From Gammaproteobacteria bacterium (GTDB lineage: Bacteria > Pseudomonadota > Gammaproteobacteria > Diplorickettsiales > Diplorickettsiaceae), in assembly GCA_013288455.1 (NCBI GenBank), contig JABDBU010000017.1, forward strand, positions 1 through 13,059: 13,059 nt of DNA, in the 5' to 3' direction. Positions 1 to 7,040 of this stretch are shown one piece after another (position 1 is the first letter of the stretch; every line of letters starts with the position of its first letter). A model generated the notes under the pieces. It did no database searches. It worked only from the letters and a program-made list of their open reading frames with translations, and had not been told where the DNA came from. The translations under genes and the position numbers were made by a program.

Positions 1-2
1 AA

Positions 3-1241
3 CACACTATTTCACGTACGAATATCAGCAGCAATGCGCTCGGAGTGCTTCATCGACTCAAACAACATGGCTACAGTGCTTATTTGGTCGGCGGCTGTAT
101 ACGTGATCTATTACTTGGGGTAAAACCAAAGGATTTTGATATTGCCACTGATGCACACCCTGAAAAAATAAAAAAACTCTTTCGTAATTGCTTATTGATT
201 GGTAGACGCTTTCGCATCGCCCATATTCGCTTTGGACGAGAAATTATTGAAGTCACTACGTTTCGTGCCGATAGCAAAAAGAAATCGTTCAAACATAGAA
301 CAGTAGCGGCTCATGGAATGCTACTCCGTGACAACGTTTATGGCTGTATCGAGGAAGATGCATGGCGACGCGATTTCACGATGAATTCTCTGTACTATAA
401 CATCGCTGACCTTTCTATTGTCGATTACTGCGGTGGAATAGCCGATATTCAGCATAGGATTGTTCGCATTATTGGCGATCCATTGACGCGCTATCAAGAG
501 GATCCAGTGCGTCTATTACGTGCTGTTCGTTTTGCCGGAAAATTAGACTTTACACTTGCAGCAGCAACAGGCGAGTGTATACCTAGGCTAGCGCACCTAT
601 TGCGTCACGTTTCACCTGCTCGTCTGTTCGAGGAAGTCCTCAAGCTTTTTCATCATGGTCGAGCCTTTAGGACCTACCAACTGCTGCTGCACTATCAGTT
701 ATTGAACGAGCTGTTTCCACAAACCCTTGCTTGTTTCGATCAAGAAGGTACCCAAAAATTATTAGAAATAGCCTGTAAAAATACAGATCAACGTGTACAA
801 CAAGAAAAAACTGTTTCACCTGCTTTTTTATTTGCTGTTTTTTTATGGCCTGCTGTTCAAGCAAAAGTACGACGTCCTAGCAAGCGACGATCACCTTCTT
901 TCGTCATTTATCAACAAGCTATCAGTGAGATCCTCTCTGAACAACAAAAACAGATTACTATCCCTAGACGCTATAGCGCCGCTATACGAGAAATATGGGA
1001 TTTACAGCAGCGTCTTAACCAACCTCGTCCCTCGATGATCAATAAACTCATAGTACATCCACGCCTTCGCGCAGCCTATGATTTTTTACTGTTACGCGCA
1101 GAAATACGAGAAATATCGCCTGATATTACTGCTTGGTGGACTGAATTTTTACCCGCTACCGAATCACGCAGAAAACAACTTATTGAGAAAATGGTAATGA
1201 CAACACAGAGACGGCACAATCAGCGAAAAAATTCCCTATGA
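3..1241 (+). CDS. pcnB: Poly(A) polymerase I (5'-partial)
   Basis: Adds 3' poly(A) tails to RNA, which promotes decay in bacteria; class II nucleotidyltransferase/CCA-adding family. The gene runs off the left edge. The frame is open from base 3, and codons before the GTG at 45 read HTISRTNISSNAL, matching the HAISRKDISENAL stretch of E. coli PcnB, so GTG 45 is internal and not the start. Visible motifs in order: YLVGGCIRDLLLG with KPKDFDIAT (nucleotide-binding GG and the catalytic D-x-D), IGRRFRIAHIRFG, GMLLRDN, IEEDAWRRDFTMNSLYY, and REDPVR-like QEDPVRLLRAVRFAGKL. 412 residues are visible; the basic C-terminal tail (RRHNQRKNSL) is shorter than in E. coli. The last bases overlap pgi by 4 bp (ATGA), implying translational coupling. 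In many gammaproteobacteria pcnB is followed by folK, which here lies further on as part of a fusion. Identification is firm. Confidence 0.95.
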   Translation, partial: HTISRTNISSNALGVLHRLKQHGYSAYLVGGCIRDLLLGVKPKDFDIATDAHPEKIKKLFRNCLLIGRRFRIAHIRFGREIIEVTTFRADSKKKSFKHRTVAAHGMLLRDNVYGCIEEDAWRRDFTMNSLYYNIADLSIVDYCGGIADIQHRIVRIIGDPLTRYQEDPVRLLRAVRFAGKLDFTLAAATGECIPRLAHLLRHVSPARLFEEVLKLFHHGRAFRTYQLLLHYQLLNELFPQTLACFDQEGTQKLLEIACKNTDQRVQQEKTVSPAFLFAVFLWPAVQAKVRRPSKRRSPSFVIYQQAISEILSEQQKQITIPRRYSAAIREIWDLQQRLNQPRPSMINKLIVHPRLRAAYDFLLLRAEIREISPDITAWWTEFLPATESRRKQLIEKMVMTTQRRHNQRKNSL

Positions 1242-2845
1242 ACGAAGTGATGAAAACAGCCTTGTGGCAACAGTTAGCGCAACACTCCAAGATAATGAAA
1301 AAAAAATCATTGGCAGAATTATTTGCTTGTGATAGTGAACGTTTTCAAAAATTTTCATTAACTGAAGCAGGACTAACAATAGACTATTCCAAAAATCCCA
1401 TTACTGAAAGAACGCTCGATTTATTGTATCAGCTAGCGGACGCTCTGCAGTTAAGACAGCATATTTGTGATCTATTTTCTGGACAGTGCGTCAATACGAC
1501 ACAACAACTTCCGGCGTTACACACAGCACTACGCGATCCACGTCCATCCGGCTTGATCGTTTCTGGTTCAGACATTTTAGTAAAGATTCATGCTGCTTTA
1601 GAGAAAATGTCAGCTTTTGTGATTAACATACAGGAACAAAAATGGCGCGGCGCCACAGGACAAGCCATGACCGATATCGTTAATATAGGGATAGGAGGAT
1701 CCCATTTAGGCCCATTGATGGCGGTAAAAAGTTTGAAATCTTATCAACACCCATGCCTGCGCATACACTTTATTTCTCATCAAGATAGTCACTCACTTGA
1801 TCAGCGACTAAAACAATTGAATGCCGAAACAACCCTCATTATCATCGCTTCAAAATCCTTCACAACCCTAGAAACACTTACCAACGCTACAATTATTCGG
1901 AATTGGCTAAAAGAAAAAATTCCGCACAAGCAGGCTATCACTCAACATTTTGTAGCTGTCACAGCACATGCAGAAAAAGCGATTCAATTTGGCATAGCAG
2001 AGGACAATATCTTTCCGCTGTGGAATTGGATAGGAGGGCGATTTTCTCTGTGCTCCTGCATTGGTTTACCGCTTGCGCTAGCCATTGGCATGAAAAATTT
2101 TCGCGACTTTTTGCGTGGCGCGTACACCATAGACCAACATTTTTATCATCGTCCTTGGCATAAAAATATGCCTGTATTGCTGGGATTGTTAGCAATCTGG
2201 CAACGAAATTTTTTTCAGTCGGAAGCCCATGTAATTTTACCCTATGATCCAGCGTTAAAATATTTCCCCGCCTATTTGCAACAGTTAGAAATGGAAAGTA
2301 ACGGAAAATCAATTCGTGTGGACAACAAAAAAACAGATTATGCAACTTGCCCGTTGATCTTTGGCGAATTAGGTTTAGATGCTCAACATGCCTTTTGTCA
2401 ACTTTTTTATCAGGGTACCGCTCATTTTTCCGTGGATTTTATTCTTTCTCTGTGTAATGTTAACCAACCATTTGATGAATATCATCAACATATCATCGCT
2501 AGTGCGTTAAGCCAGAGTAAAGCTTTCATGGAAGGCCATGTCGACGCTCTTCCTTACAAAACGCTATCGGGAAATCACGCCAATAATACAATAGCACTGT
2601 CCGCACTCACACCGTTTACACTAGGCATGCTCGTCGCCCTATACGAGCATAAAGTATTTGTACAAAGCGTCATTTGGGAGATCAACTCCTTCGATCAATG
2701 GGGCATAGAGTACGGAAAACAACTCAATCAATCCATTTATCAGCACCTATCTCCATGTGTTTCTACGACAGAAGACAAACGCTTAGACTCTTCGACACAA
2801 GGCTTGATTGACCTATATCATCAAGTCAATCGTCATAATTATTAA
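1238..2845 (+). CDS. pgi: Glucose-6-phosphate isomerase
   Basis: Interconverts glucose-6-phosphate and fructose-6-phosphate in cytosolic glycolysis/gluconeogenesis. The protein has 535 residues, normal for the bacterial long form (E. coli 549). The sugar-phosphate isomerase landmarks are present: NIGIGGSHLGP (149-159), ASKSFTTLET (204-213), WIGGRFSL (264-271), MESNGK with E353, QHAF with H384, and FDQWGIEYGK ending at K494. These correspond to the family's catalytic Glu, His and Lys. Divergent points: GGS-D-LGP has His156 instead of Asp, and the VDGTHI loop of E. coli reads QDSHSL. The start ATG overlaps the pcnB stop by 4 bp and has no clear Shine-Dalgarno of its own, so coupled translation is likely. 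ATG 1250 (MKTALWQQL) is an alternative start. Pairing with pcnB is not an arrangement I know from model gammaproteobacteria. Confidence 0.95.
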   Translation: MNEVMKTALWQQLAQHSKIMKKKSLAELFACDSERFQKFSLTEAGLTIDYSKNPITERTLDLLYQLADALQLRQHICDLFSGQCVNTTQQLPALHTALRDPRPSGLIVSGSDILVKIHAALEKMSAFVINIQEQKWRGATGQAMTDIVNIGIGGSHLGPLMAVKSLKSYQHPCLRIHFISHQDSHSLDQRLKQLNAETTLIIIASKSFTTLETLTNATIIRNWLKEKIPHKQAITQHFVAVTAHAEKAIQFGIAEDNIFPLWNWIGGRFSLCSCIGLPLALAIGMKNFRDFLRGAYTIDQHFYHRPWHKNMPVLLGLLAIWQRNFFQSEAHVILPYDPALKYFPAYLQQLEMESNGKSIRVDNKKTDYATCPLIFGELGLDAQHAFCQLFYQGTAHFSVDFILSLCNVNQPFDEYHQHIIASALSQSKAFMEGHVDALPYKTLSGNHANNTIALSALTPFTLGMLVALYEHKVFVQSVIWEINSFDQWGIEYGKQLNQSIYQHLSPCVSTTEDKRLDSSTQGLIDLYHQVNRHNY

Positions 2846-2919
2846 GGTGTATGACGGGCACCTCTGCATGCGGGGAGGCTATAGCCCTGATCCACAAGCA
2901 AATAAGCAAACACATGCGT

Positions 2920-3375
2920 TTACAAAGGCCCTGAAAGCGTTTTTGCCCTTTTTGCGATGGATGAAGAATGAATTGCAAAAATTAGTGGGGCAAAACTCGC
3001 CGTCGCATAAAAACAAGACTGAATATTTTCAATTAGCGAGGTATTGGCAATACATAGATGATCTCTCGGTATACCCAACGCTGCGAGAGTAACATAGTCT
3101 TCACTTGTAAAACGAGACAATCTCTCTTTTTGAGATATGACGAAGTGCTCGAGAAAACCATTATGGGTACTATCGGGTATACGTAGAAAATCATTCTTTT
3201 GGCCGTTGTTGAGACTTTGGTCGTTGTTGAGACAAAGATACAAAGTAAATTCTTGCAACTGCAGCCAACATATCAACGCGATAAATTCTCCCAATCCTGA
3301 GCAAAAATCTAGATAGTCTCTTGTTATAACTATTGTTTTTGGTTTTGGTTTGGTAAAGGGCGATGTGCTATTCAA
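2920..3375 (-). CDS. Doubtful hypothetical protein, possibly a gene remnant
   Basis: An open frame of 151 codons in the convergent spacer. I do not recognise it. It contains no ATG; the usable first codon is a TTG at 3375 with no Shine-Dalgarno before it. The frame stays open back to a TAA at 3412-3414, close to the folKP stop. A later TTG near 3285 follows a GGGAG and could be an alternative start. The translated sequence has a mixed, globular-looking composition with a KPKPK stretch near the N-terminus and a duplicated hexapeptide (LNNDQS/LNNGQK) from the tandem DNA repeat. No signal peptide or membrane segment is obvious. The opposing plus-strand frame at 2868-3092 overlaps it, so at most one is likely real. 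It may be a decayed gene, a lineage-specific protein, or chance. Confidence 0.22.
   Translation of the reverse strand: MNSTSPFTKPKPKTIVITRDYLDFCSGLGEFIALICWLQLQEFTLYLCLNNDQSLNNGQKNDFLRIPDSTHNGFLEHFVISQKERLSRFTSEDYVTLAALGIPRDHLCIANTSLIENIQSCFYATASFAPLIFAIHSSSIAKRAKTLSGPL
3197..3232. repeat. 18-bp imperfect tandem repeat (2 copies)
   Basis: Copies at 3197-3214 and 3215-3232 agree at 16 of 18 positions (differences at unit positions 1 and 7). The unit length is a multiple of three, so on the minus strand it keeps the doubtful frame open and duplicates LNN-(D/G)-Q. It is consistent with a slippage duplication. Confidence 0.8.
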
Positions 3376-3416
3376 AACAATGTCGCTGATACAGTACAGA
3401 TTATCAAAACTTTATC

Positions 3417-4778
3417 TCAATTTTTTGATTTTTGTACTGTTTGTACTGTGCACAGTTCCATTGCGTGTGCACAGCGTAGAGCCTGGGCATTGTGTTCTAT
3501 GTTATGGACTCGCACGTAGTCTACCCCGTGTAATGCAAGCTGATAGGATAAAACAGCGGTTTCAATGTCCCTGTCTACATAAGGCTTATCTGTAACCAAA
3601 TTTAAAAAAGATTTCCGTGAATGCCCTACTAACAAGGGGCAAGCTAGGCTTTGAAACTGTTTTATGTTTTTTATTAAAAATAGAGATTGCTGTGCTGTTT
3701 TTCCAAAGCCGACCCCAATGTCAAAGATAAATCGTTTTGGATCAACACCTGCTGAAATCAATTGCTGGAAACGTTGTTTCGCCCACGATAATATCTGCTT
3801 ATAAATATCGGAATGTGTAGATAATACTTTATCCTCGTGACAAGCCGGCACTCCTAAATTATGCACCACCACACAGTTAACCCGGTGTTTAGCCGCTAGC
3901 TCTTTCATTCCGTCACTCACGAAACCACTCACATCGTTGATCCAGTCCACTCCAAAATCTATTGCTTTTTCTGCCACGGCGACGTTACGAGTATCCAGAC
4001 TTAATTTTGGTCTAATTGGCCATCTCAGTACGCAGTCCTGTAGTGTGGTCAAAATAGGCGACAAACGCTGCCATTCTTTATCTGGAGAAACAGGTTTTGC
4101 TCCGTCTGGACGAGTCGATTCTGCTCCTATGTCCAAAACCTCTGCACCGCTCTGCACTAACTTTTCAGCATAGGCAAGTGCCTTGTTAACCTGCGGAAAG
4201 TGACCATCGCCCGAAAAAGAATCGGGTGACAAATTTAAAATTCCGACTAAACGAGTCCCAGTTAAACGATGAAACAAACGCTTCGTGCTAAACGGTGCAT
4301 GACCGGAAGACCGCGATCCCCACTGTTTGAGCAAATCCGATACATCCAACTGTGGATGCCGCCAATCCGGTAGCAAATCCAATAGTGGCCACAAAGCAAA
4401 AGGCCTTCGTTCTAATTCAGGATGTGGTATTTGCATCATAGGCTGCTCCACAATCACCCGATCACCCCAAGCTAAAATGTCAATATCAATAATCCTAGGC
4501 GCCCATTTTTGGCTTTCTTGTCGACCCAATTGCTTTTCAATCCACTTGATCACGTCCAAAACCTCTACTGGAGACAGCTTGGATTCGCAAGCAAGTGCAG
4601 CATTCAGGAATGGCTTATTCCAATCAGGACGGGCATAAGCTGGCAACAGTGCTGATGAATGATAGACATGCGAAACTTTTATCTGTGAAAAAAATCGAGA
4701 TTGCTGTAATAATTCCACAGCTGATCGTAGATTATGTAAACTATCGCCTAAATTACTACCTAAGCCAAGTATCAACAT
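3417..4778 (-). CDS. folKP: Fused HPPK-DHPS folate biosynthesis enzyme
   Basis: Bifunctional enzyme of cytosolic folate synthesis: pyrophosphorylation of 6-hydroxymethyl-dihydropterin, then condensation with p-aminobenzoate to dihydropteroate. The 453-residue protein starts with HPPK (1-150): LGLGSNLGD (4-12), PRIIDIDIL with metal-binding D98 and D100, and PHPELERRPFALWPLLDL. DHPS follows (172-440): GTRLVGILNLSPDSFSGDG, DIGAESTRPDGAKP (216-229), SLDTRN (260-265), NDVSG (281-285), FDIGVGFGKT (352-361), VGHSRKSF (384-391) and RVHN (423-426). The DHPS loops read VVVHNLG and FDIGVGFG instead of the common LMH and FDPGIGFG, as in the fused Francisella FolKP I remember. ATG 4778 sits at the HPPK N-terminus but lacks a clear Shine-Dalgarno and follows a very AT-rich leader. 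The C-terminal tail (about 441-453) carries a short repeat. The gene converges on pgi and diverges from rpoD. Confidence 0.95.
   Translation of the reverse strand: MLILGLGSNLGDSLHNLRSAVELLQQSRFFSQIKVSHVYHSSALLPAYARPDWNKPFLNAALACESKLSPVEVLDVIKWIEKQLGRQESQKWAPRIIDIDILAWGDRVIVEQPMMQIPHPELERRPFALWPLLDLLPDWRHPQLDVSDLLKQWGSRSSGHAPFSTKRLFHRLTGTRLVGILNLSPDSFSGDGHFPQVNKALAYAEKLVQSGAEVLDIGAESTRPDGAKPVSPDKEWQRLSPILTTLQDCVLRWPIRPKLSLDTRNVAVAEKAIDFGVDWINDVSGFVSDGMKELAAKHRVNCVVVHNLGVPACHEDKVLSTHSDIYKQILSWAKQRFQQLISAGVDPKRFIFDIGVGFGKTAQQSLFLIKNIKQFQSLACPLLVGHSRKSFLNLVTDKPYVDRDIETAVLSYQLALHGVDYVRVHNIEHNAQALRCAHAMELCTVQTVQKSKN
3431..3448. repeat. 9-bp perfect tandem repeat in folKP 3' end
   Basis: TTTGTACTG occurs twice back to back (3431-3439, 3440-3448). 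It encodes part of the FolKP C-terminal tail (TVQTVQ) beyond the conserved DHPS fold. This looks like a slippage expansion of a non-conserved terminus. Confidence 0.8.
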
Positions 4779-4816
4779 ATTTTCAAATATTAATATATTT
4801 TTTTGAGACGATGGAC

Positions 4817-4845
4817 TTGCCTTTTGCTGCTTAAAGGTTTATAGC
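4817..4845 (+). promoter_or_regulatory. Candidate sigma-70 promoter for rpoD
   Basis: TTGCCT (4817-4822) and TATAGC (4840-4845) are separated by 17 bp, and each matches the -35/-10 consensus at four of six positions. They lie in the divergent spacer between folKP and rpoD. This is a match by eye only, in AT-rich DNA where chance matches are common. Confidence 0.35.
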
Positions 4846-4910
4846 TTTCTTTACTTTACGACAGCAAACGACAAGGCGTTATTTTTCTAGAGAGGTTATT
4901 GAGCAGCACC

Positions 4911-6869
4911 ATGACCATGGATTTCGAACAACAACAAGCCCGCCTACGCGAACTCATTACGCATGGTAAAAAGCAAGGATTCGTTACCTACACCGAAATC
5001 AACGACTATCTTCTTGAGGATACCATTTCTGAAGCTGAGCAGGAACAGCTGCAGCTTGATGAAATCGTTTTGATGCTCAATGAGCTCGGCATCCCAGTAT
5101 GTGATGTTCCACCTGACATGGAAACCTTACTTTCCACCAATATGTCCAGAAATTCTACGGAAGAAGAATCCAATGCAGACAACCTGGCTGGCTTAGGGAA
5201 AACCGCGTTAGGAAATATGAGTTCCGAGCTTGGTCGTACGACGGACCCTGTTCGCATCTATATGCGTGAAATGGGCACTGTTGAATTACTGAACCGGGAA
5301 GGGGAAATTAAGCTTGCTAAACGCATTGAGGAAGGATTACAAGCCACTCTTATTGCCCTCGCTGCCTATCCACAGAATATTTCGTATATATTGGATGAAT
5401 ACACGCGCTATGAACGACAAGAGATACGCTTAAACGATATTGTCAGTGGATTTCTTGACCAGGTAGAGTTTCATCTTCCGCCAGAATCATCCATCCGAGA
5501 TACATTGGAAGACGAAAACAGTGATGAAGATACTGAAACCTTTGTTGACGTTTCACTAAAAGAGGATAGAGACTCAGAAGACGAAAATGAAGACATTAAG
5601 TCAAAACACATTAGCAGCGATGAAGAAGGCTTCAGTGAACCCGATGGAGGCCCTGATCCAGAACTAACCCATACACGATTTATGGAGTTGAAAACGCTTC
5701 ATCAGGGTTTGGTAGCGCTGCAAGCTCAACATGGACATCAGGATCCAAGAATATTGGAGCAGGCCATATTAGTCTCTGATGCTTTTTCCAAATTTAAGCT
5801 CGTACCTCGCCAACTCGATAGACTCATTCGAAAAATGCGTTCTTATTTAGAAGAAGTCCGCGTTCAAGAACGGATTATCATGCGCCTGTGTGTCAATGAA
5901 GCGAAGATGCCACGCCGGGTTTTTATTGATTCTTTTCCTAAACATGAAACTGATAAAAAATGGATCAAAAAATACATTCGCTCAAAAAAAAGCTATGCAC
6001 AAGCCTTACTGGACGTAGCACCCTCGGTTACATCTGCGCAAAGTAAACTACGAGATTTAGAAAAACAAGTGGGCCTATCGATCAGCGAAATTAGAGAGTT
6101 CAATCGCCAGCTGTCCGCGGGTGAAGCCAAAGCAAGACGTGCCAAAAAAGAAATGGTCGAAGCCAATCTACGTCTTGTTATCTCTATCGCTAAAAAATAT
6201 ACCAATCGTGGTTTGCAATTTCTCGATTTAATACAGGAAGGTAACATTGGCCTGATGAAAGCGGTTGATAAATTCGAATATAGGCGCGGCTATAAATTTT
6301 CAACCTATGCAACCTGGTGGATACGGCAAGCTATTACTCGGTCGATTGCTGATCAAGCGCGCACTATCCGCATCCCTGTACACATGATCGAAACTATCAA
6401 TAAACTCAATCGTATTGCTCGCCAAATTTTGCAAGCAACTGGTAGAGAACCTTCACCTGAAGAACTCAGTAAAAAAATGGGTCTCCCTGAAGACAAAATC
6501 AGGAAGATCCTTAAAATTGCTAAAGAACCCATTTCCATGGAAACCCCTATTGGAGACGATGACGGCGATTCACATTTAGGTGACTTTATCGAAGATATGA
6601 TAGCGCTTTCGCCAATCGATGCCGCAATGAACGAAGGATTGAGAGAACACATCAATCAGGTGCTGGCAACGCTGACACCGCGCGAAGCAAAGGTATTGCG
6701 TATGCGTTTTGGCATTGATATGAACACGGATCATACCTTGGAGGAAGTTGGTAAACAGTTCGACGTAACACGTGAACGTATCCGACAAATTGAAGCAAAG
6801 GCATTGCGTAAGCTGCGCCATCCAACGCGTGCAGAATCCTTACGCAGCTTTCTCTTTGAGGACCAATGA
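4911..6869 (+). CDS. rpoD: RNA polymerase primary sigma factor (sigma-70, RpoD)
   Basis: Housekeeping sigma subunit directing core RNA polymerase to -35/-10 promoters. From ATG 4911 the protein has 652 residues (E. coli 613). Region 1.1 is at the N-terminus (ELITHGKKQGFVTYTEINDYL), region 1.2 around residue 108 (GRTTDPVRIYMREMGTVELL), then a long acidic non-conserved region full of D/E and serine that accounts for the extra length. Region 2 starts near 412 (KKEMVEANLRLVISIAKKYT, DLIQEGNIGLMKAVDKFEYR, YATWWIRQAI) and is nearly identical to E. coli. Region 3 follows, and region 4 with its helix-turn-helix is around 609-640 (LEEVGKQFDVTRERIRQIEA). The start is uncertain: TTG 4899, ATG 4911 and ATG 4917 are in frame, and AGAGG at 4891-4895 is too close to the first and too far from the others. 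The classic upstream neighbours rpsU and dnaG are absent. Confidence 0.97.
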   Translation: MTMDFEQQQARLRELITHGKKQGFVTYTEINDYLLEDTISEAEQEQLQLDEIVLMLNELGIPVCDVPPDMETLLSTNMSRNSTEEESNADNLAGLGKTALGNMSSELGRTTDPVRIYMREMGTVELLNREGEIKLAKRIEEGLQATLIALAAYPQNISYILDEYTRYERQEIRLNDIVSGFLDQVEFHLPPESSIRDTLEDENSDEDTETFVDVSLKEDRDSEDENEDIKSKHISSDEEGFSEPDGGPDPELTHTRFMELKTLHQGLVALQAQHGHQDPRILEQAILVSDAFSKFKLVPRQLDRLIRKMRSYLEEVRVQERIIMRLCVNEAKMPRRVFIDSFPKHETDKKWIKKYIRSKKSYAQALLDVAPSVTSAQSKLRDLEKQVGLSISEIREFNRQLSAGEAKARRAKKEMVEANLRLVISIAKKYTNRGLQFLDLIQEGNIGLMKAVDKFEYRRGYKFSTYATWWIRQAITRSIADQARTIRIPVHMIETINKLNRIARQILQATGREPSPEELSKKMGLPEDKIRKILKIAKEPISMETPIGDDDGDSHLGDFIEDMIALSPIDAAMNEGLREHINQVLATLTPREAKVLRMRFGIDMNTDHTLEEVGKQFDVTRERIRQIEAKALRKLRHPTRAESLRSFLFEDQ

Positions 6870-6886
6870 TGACCGCTTGTAACGAT

Positions 6887-6890
6887 GGAG
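6887..6890 (+). promoter_or_regulatory. Ribosome binding site deciding the ccmD-like start
   Basis: GGAG lies 9 nt before ATG 6900. The in-frame ATGs at 6885 and 6891 overlap or abut this motif and have no Shine-Dalgarno of their own, so ATG 6900 is the preferred start. Confidence 0.55.
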
Positions 6891-6899
6891 ATGCTCGTC

Positions 6900-7040
6900 A
6901 TGAAAGATTATAGTGTTTATCTATGGGCGGCCTATTTAACTACCCTCGGTATCTTGCTCGTTAATCTTATCGTTCTGCTAACGCGCTACTACAAATTACG
7001 GCAGAAAAAAATAAAATTTTTTTCTGCAAGGCAGTGCTAA
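6900..7040 (+). CDS. CcmD-like small membrane protein
   Basis: A 46-residue protein between rpoD and lpxK. The N-terminus reads MKDYSVYLWAAYLTTLGILL: a short polar start, then one hydrophobic segment (about 6-28) ending in a positively charged tail (RYYKLRQKKIK), giving an N-out, C-in single-pass topology by the positive-inside rule. The Y-x-W-x-A-Y-x-x-T pattern followed by one TM helix and a basic tail is that of CcmD, the small subunit that helps release holo-CcmE from the CcmABC haem exporter in cytochrome c maturation. A GGAG sits 9 nt upstream, the gene begins 30 nt after the rpoD stop, and its end overlaps lpxK by 7 bp, so it looks translated and coupled. No other ccm gene is in the window. 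Alternatives are an unrelated small membrane protein or a leftover of a moved ccm locus. The gene symbol is withheld for that reason. Confidence 0.6.
   Translation: MKDYSVYLWAAYLTTLGILLVNLIVLLTRYYKLRQKKIKFFSARQC

Larger units (their letters stand above)
2846..3416. other. 571-bp spacer between pgi and folKP
   Basis: This stretch lies between two convergent genes and holds no gene I recognise. A short inverted repeat directly follows the pgi stop (AGGTG 2845-2849 / CACCT 2859-2863), and a weaker GGGC-CCTC...GAGG...GCCC pairing overlaps it. Neither is followed by a T-run, so no intrinsic terminator can be called. Both strands carry open frames: plus 2868-3092 (74 codons, no Shine-Dalgarno) and a longer minus-strand frame listed separately. 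An 18-bp imperfect tandem duplication occupies 3197-3232. The spacer is unusually long for this compact window and may hold gene remnants or a fast-evolving small gene. Confidence 0.6.

Noticed and set aside
1959..2345. Minus-strand open frame of 128 codons inside pgi
   Set aside because: Entirely antisense to conserved Pgi motifs, without its own start signals; a shadow of pgi.
2845..2876. Inverted repeats after the pgi stop as a terminator
   Set aside because: The stems are only 4-5 bp and no T-run follows, so an intrinsic terminator is not supported.
2851..2922. 23-codon frame with an AAGG just upstream of ATG 2851
   Set aside because: Too short, with no hydrophobic segment or motif. The AAGG is part of the inverted repeat at the pgi stop.
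2868..3092. Plus-strand open frame of 74 codons after pgi
   Set aside because: It has no Shine-Dalgarno, no recognisable motif, and lies opposite another open frame. It cannot be supported as a gene; mentioned only in the spacer entry.
3064..3184. Two GTATAC-centred sites (near 3066 and 3173) as an inverted repeat or operator pair
   Set aside because: The shared core is a 6-bp palindrome with weak flanks. Such matches arise by chance in this composition.
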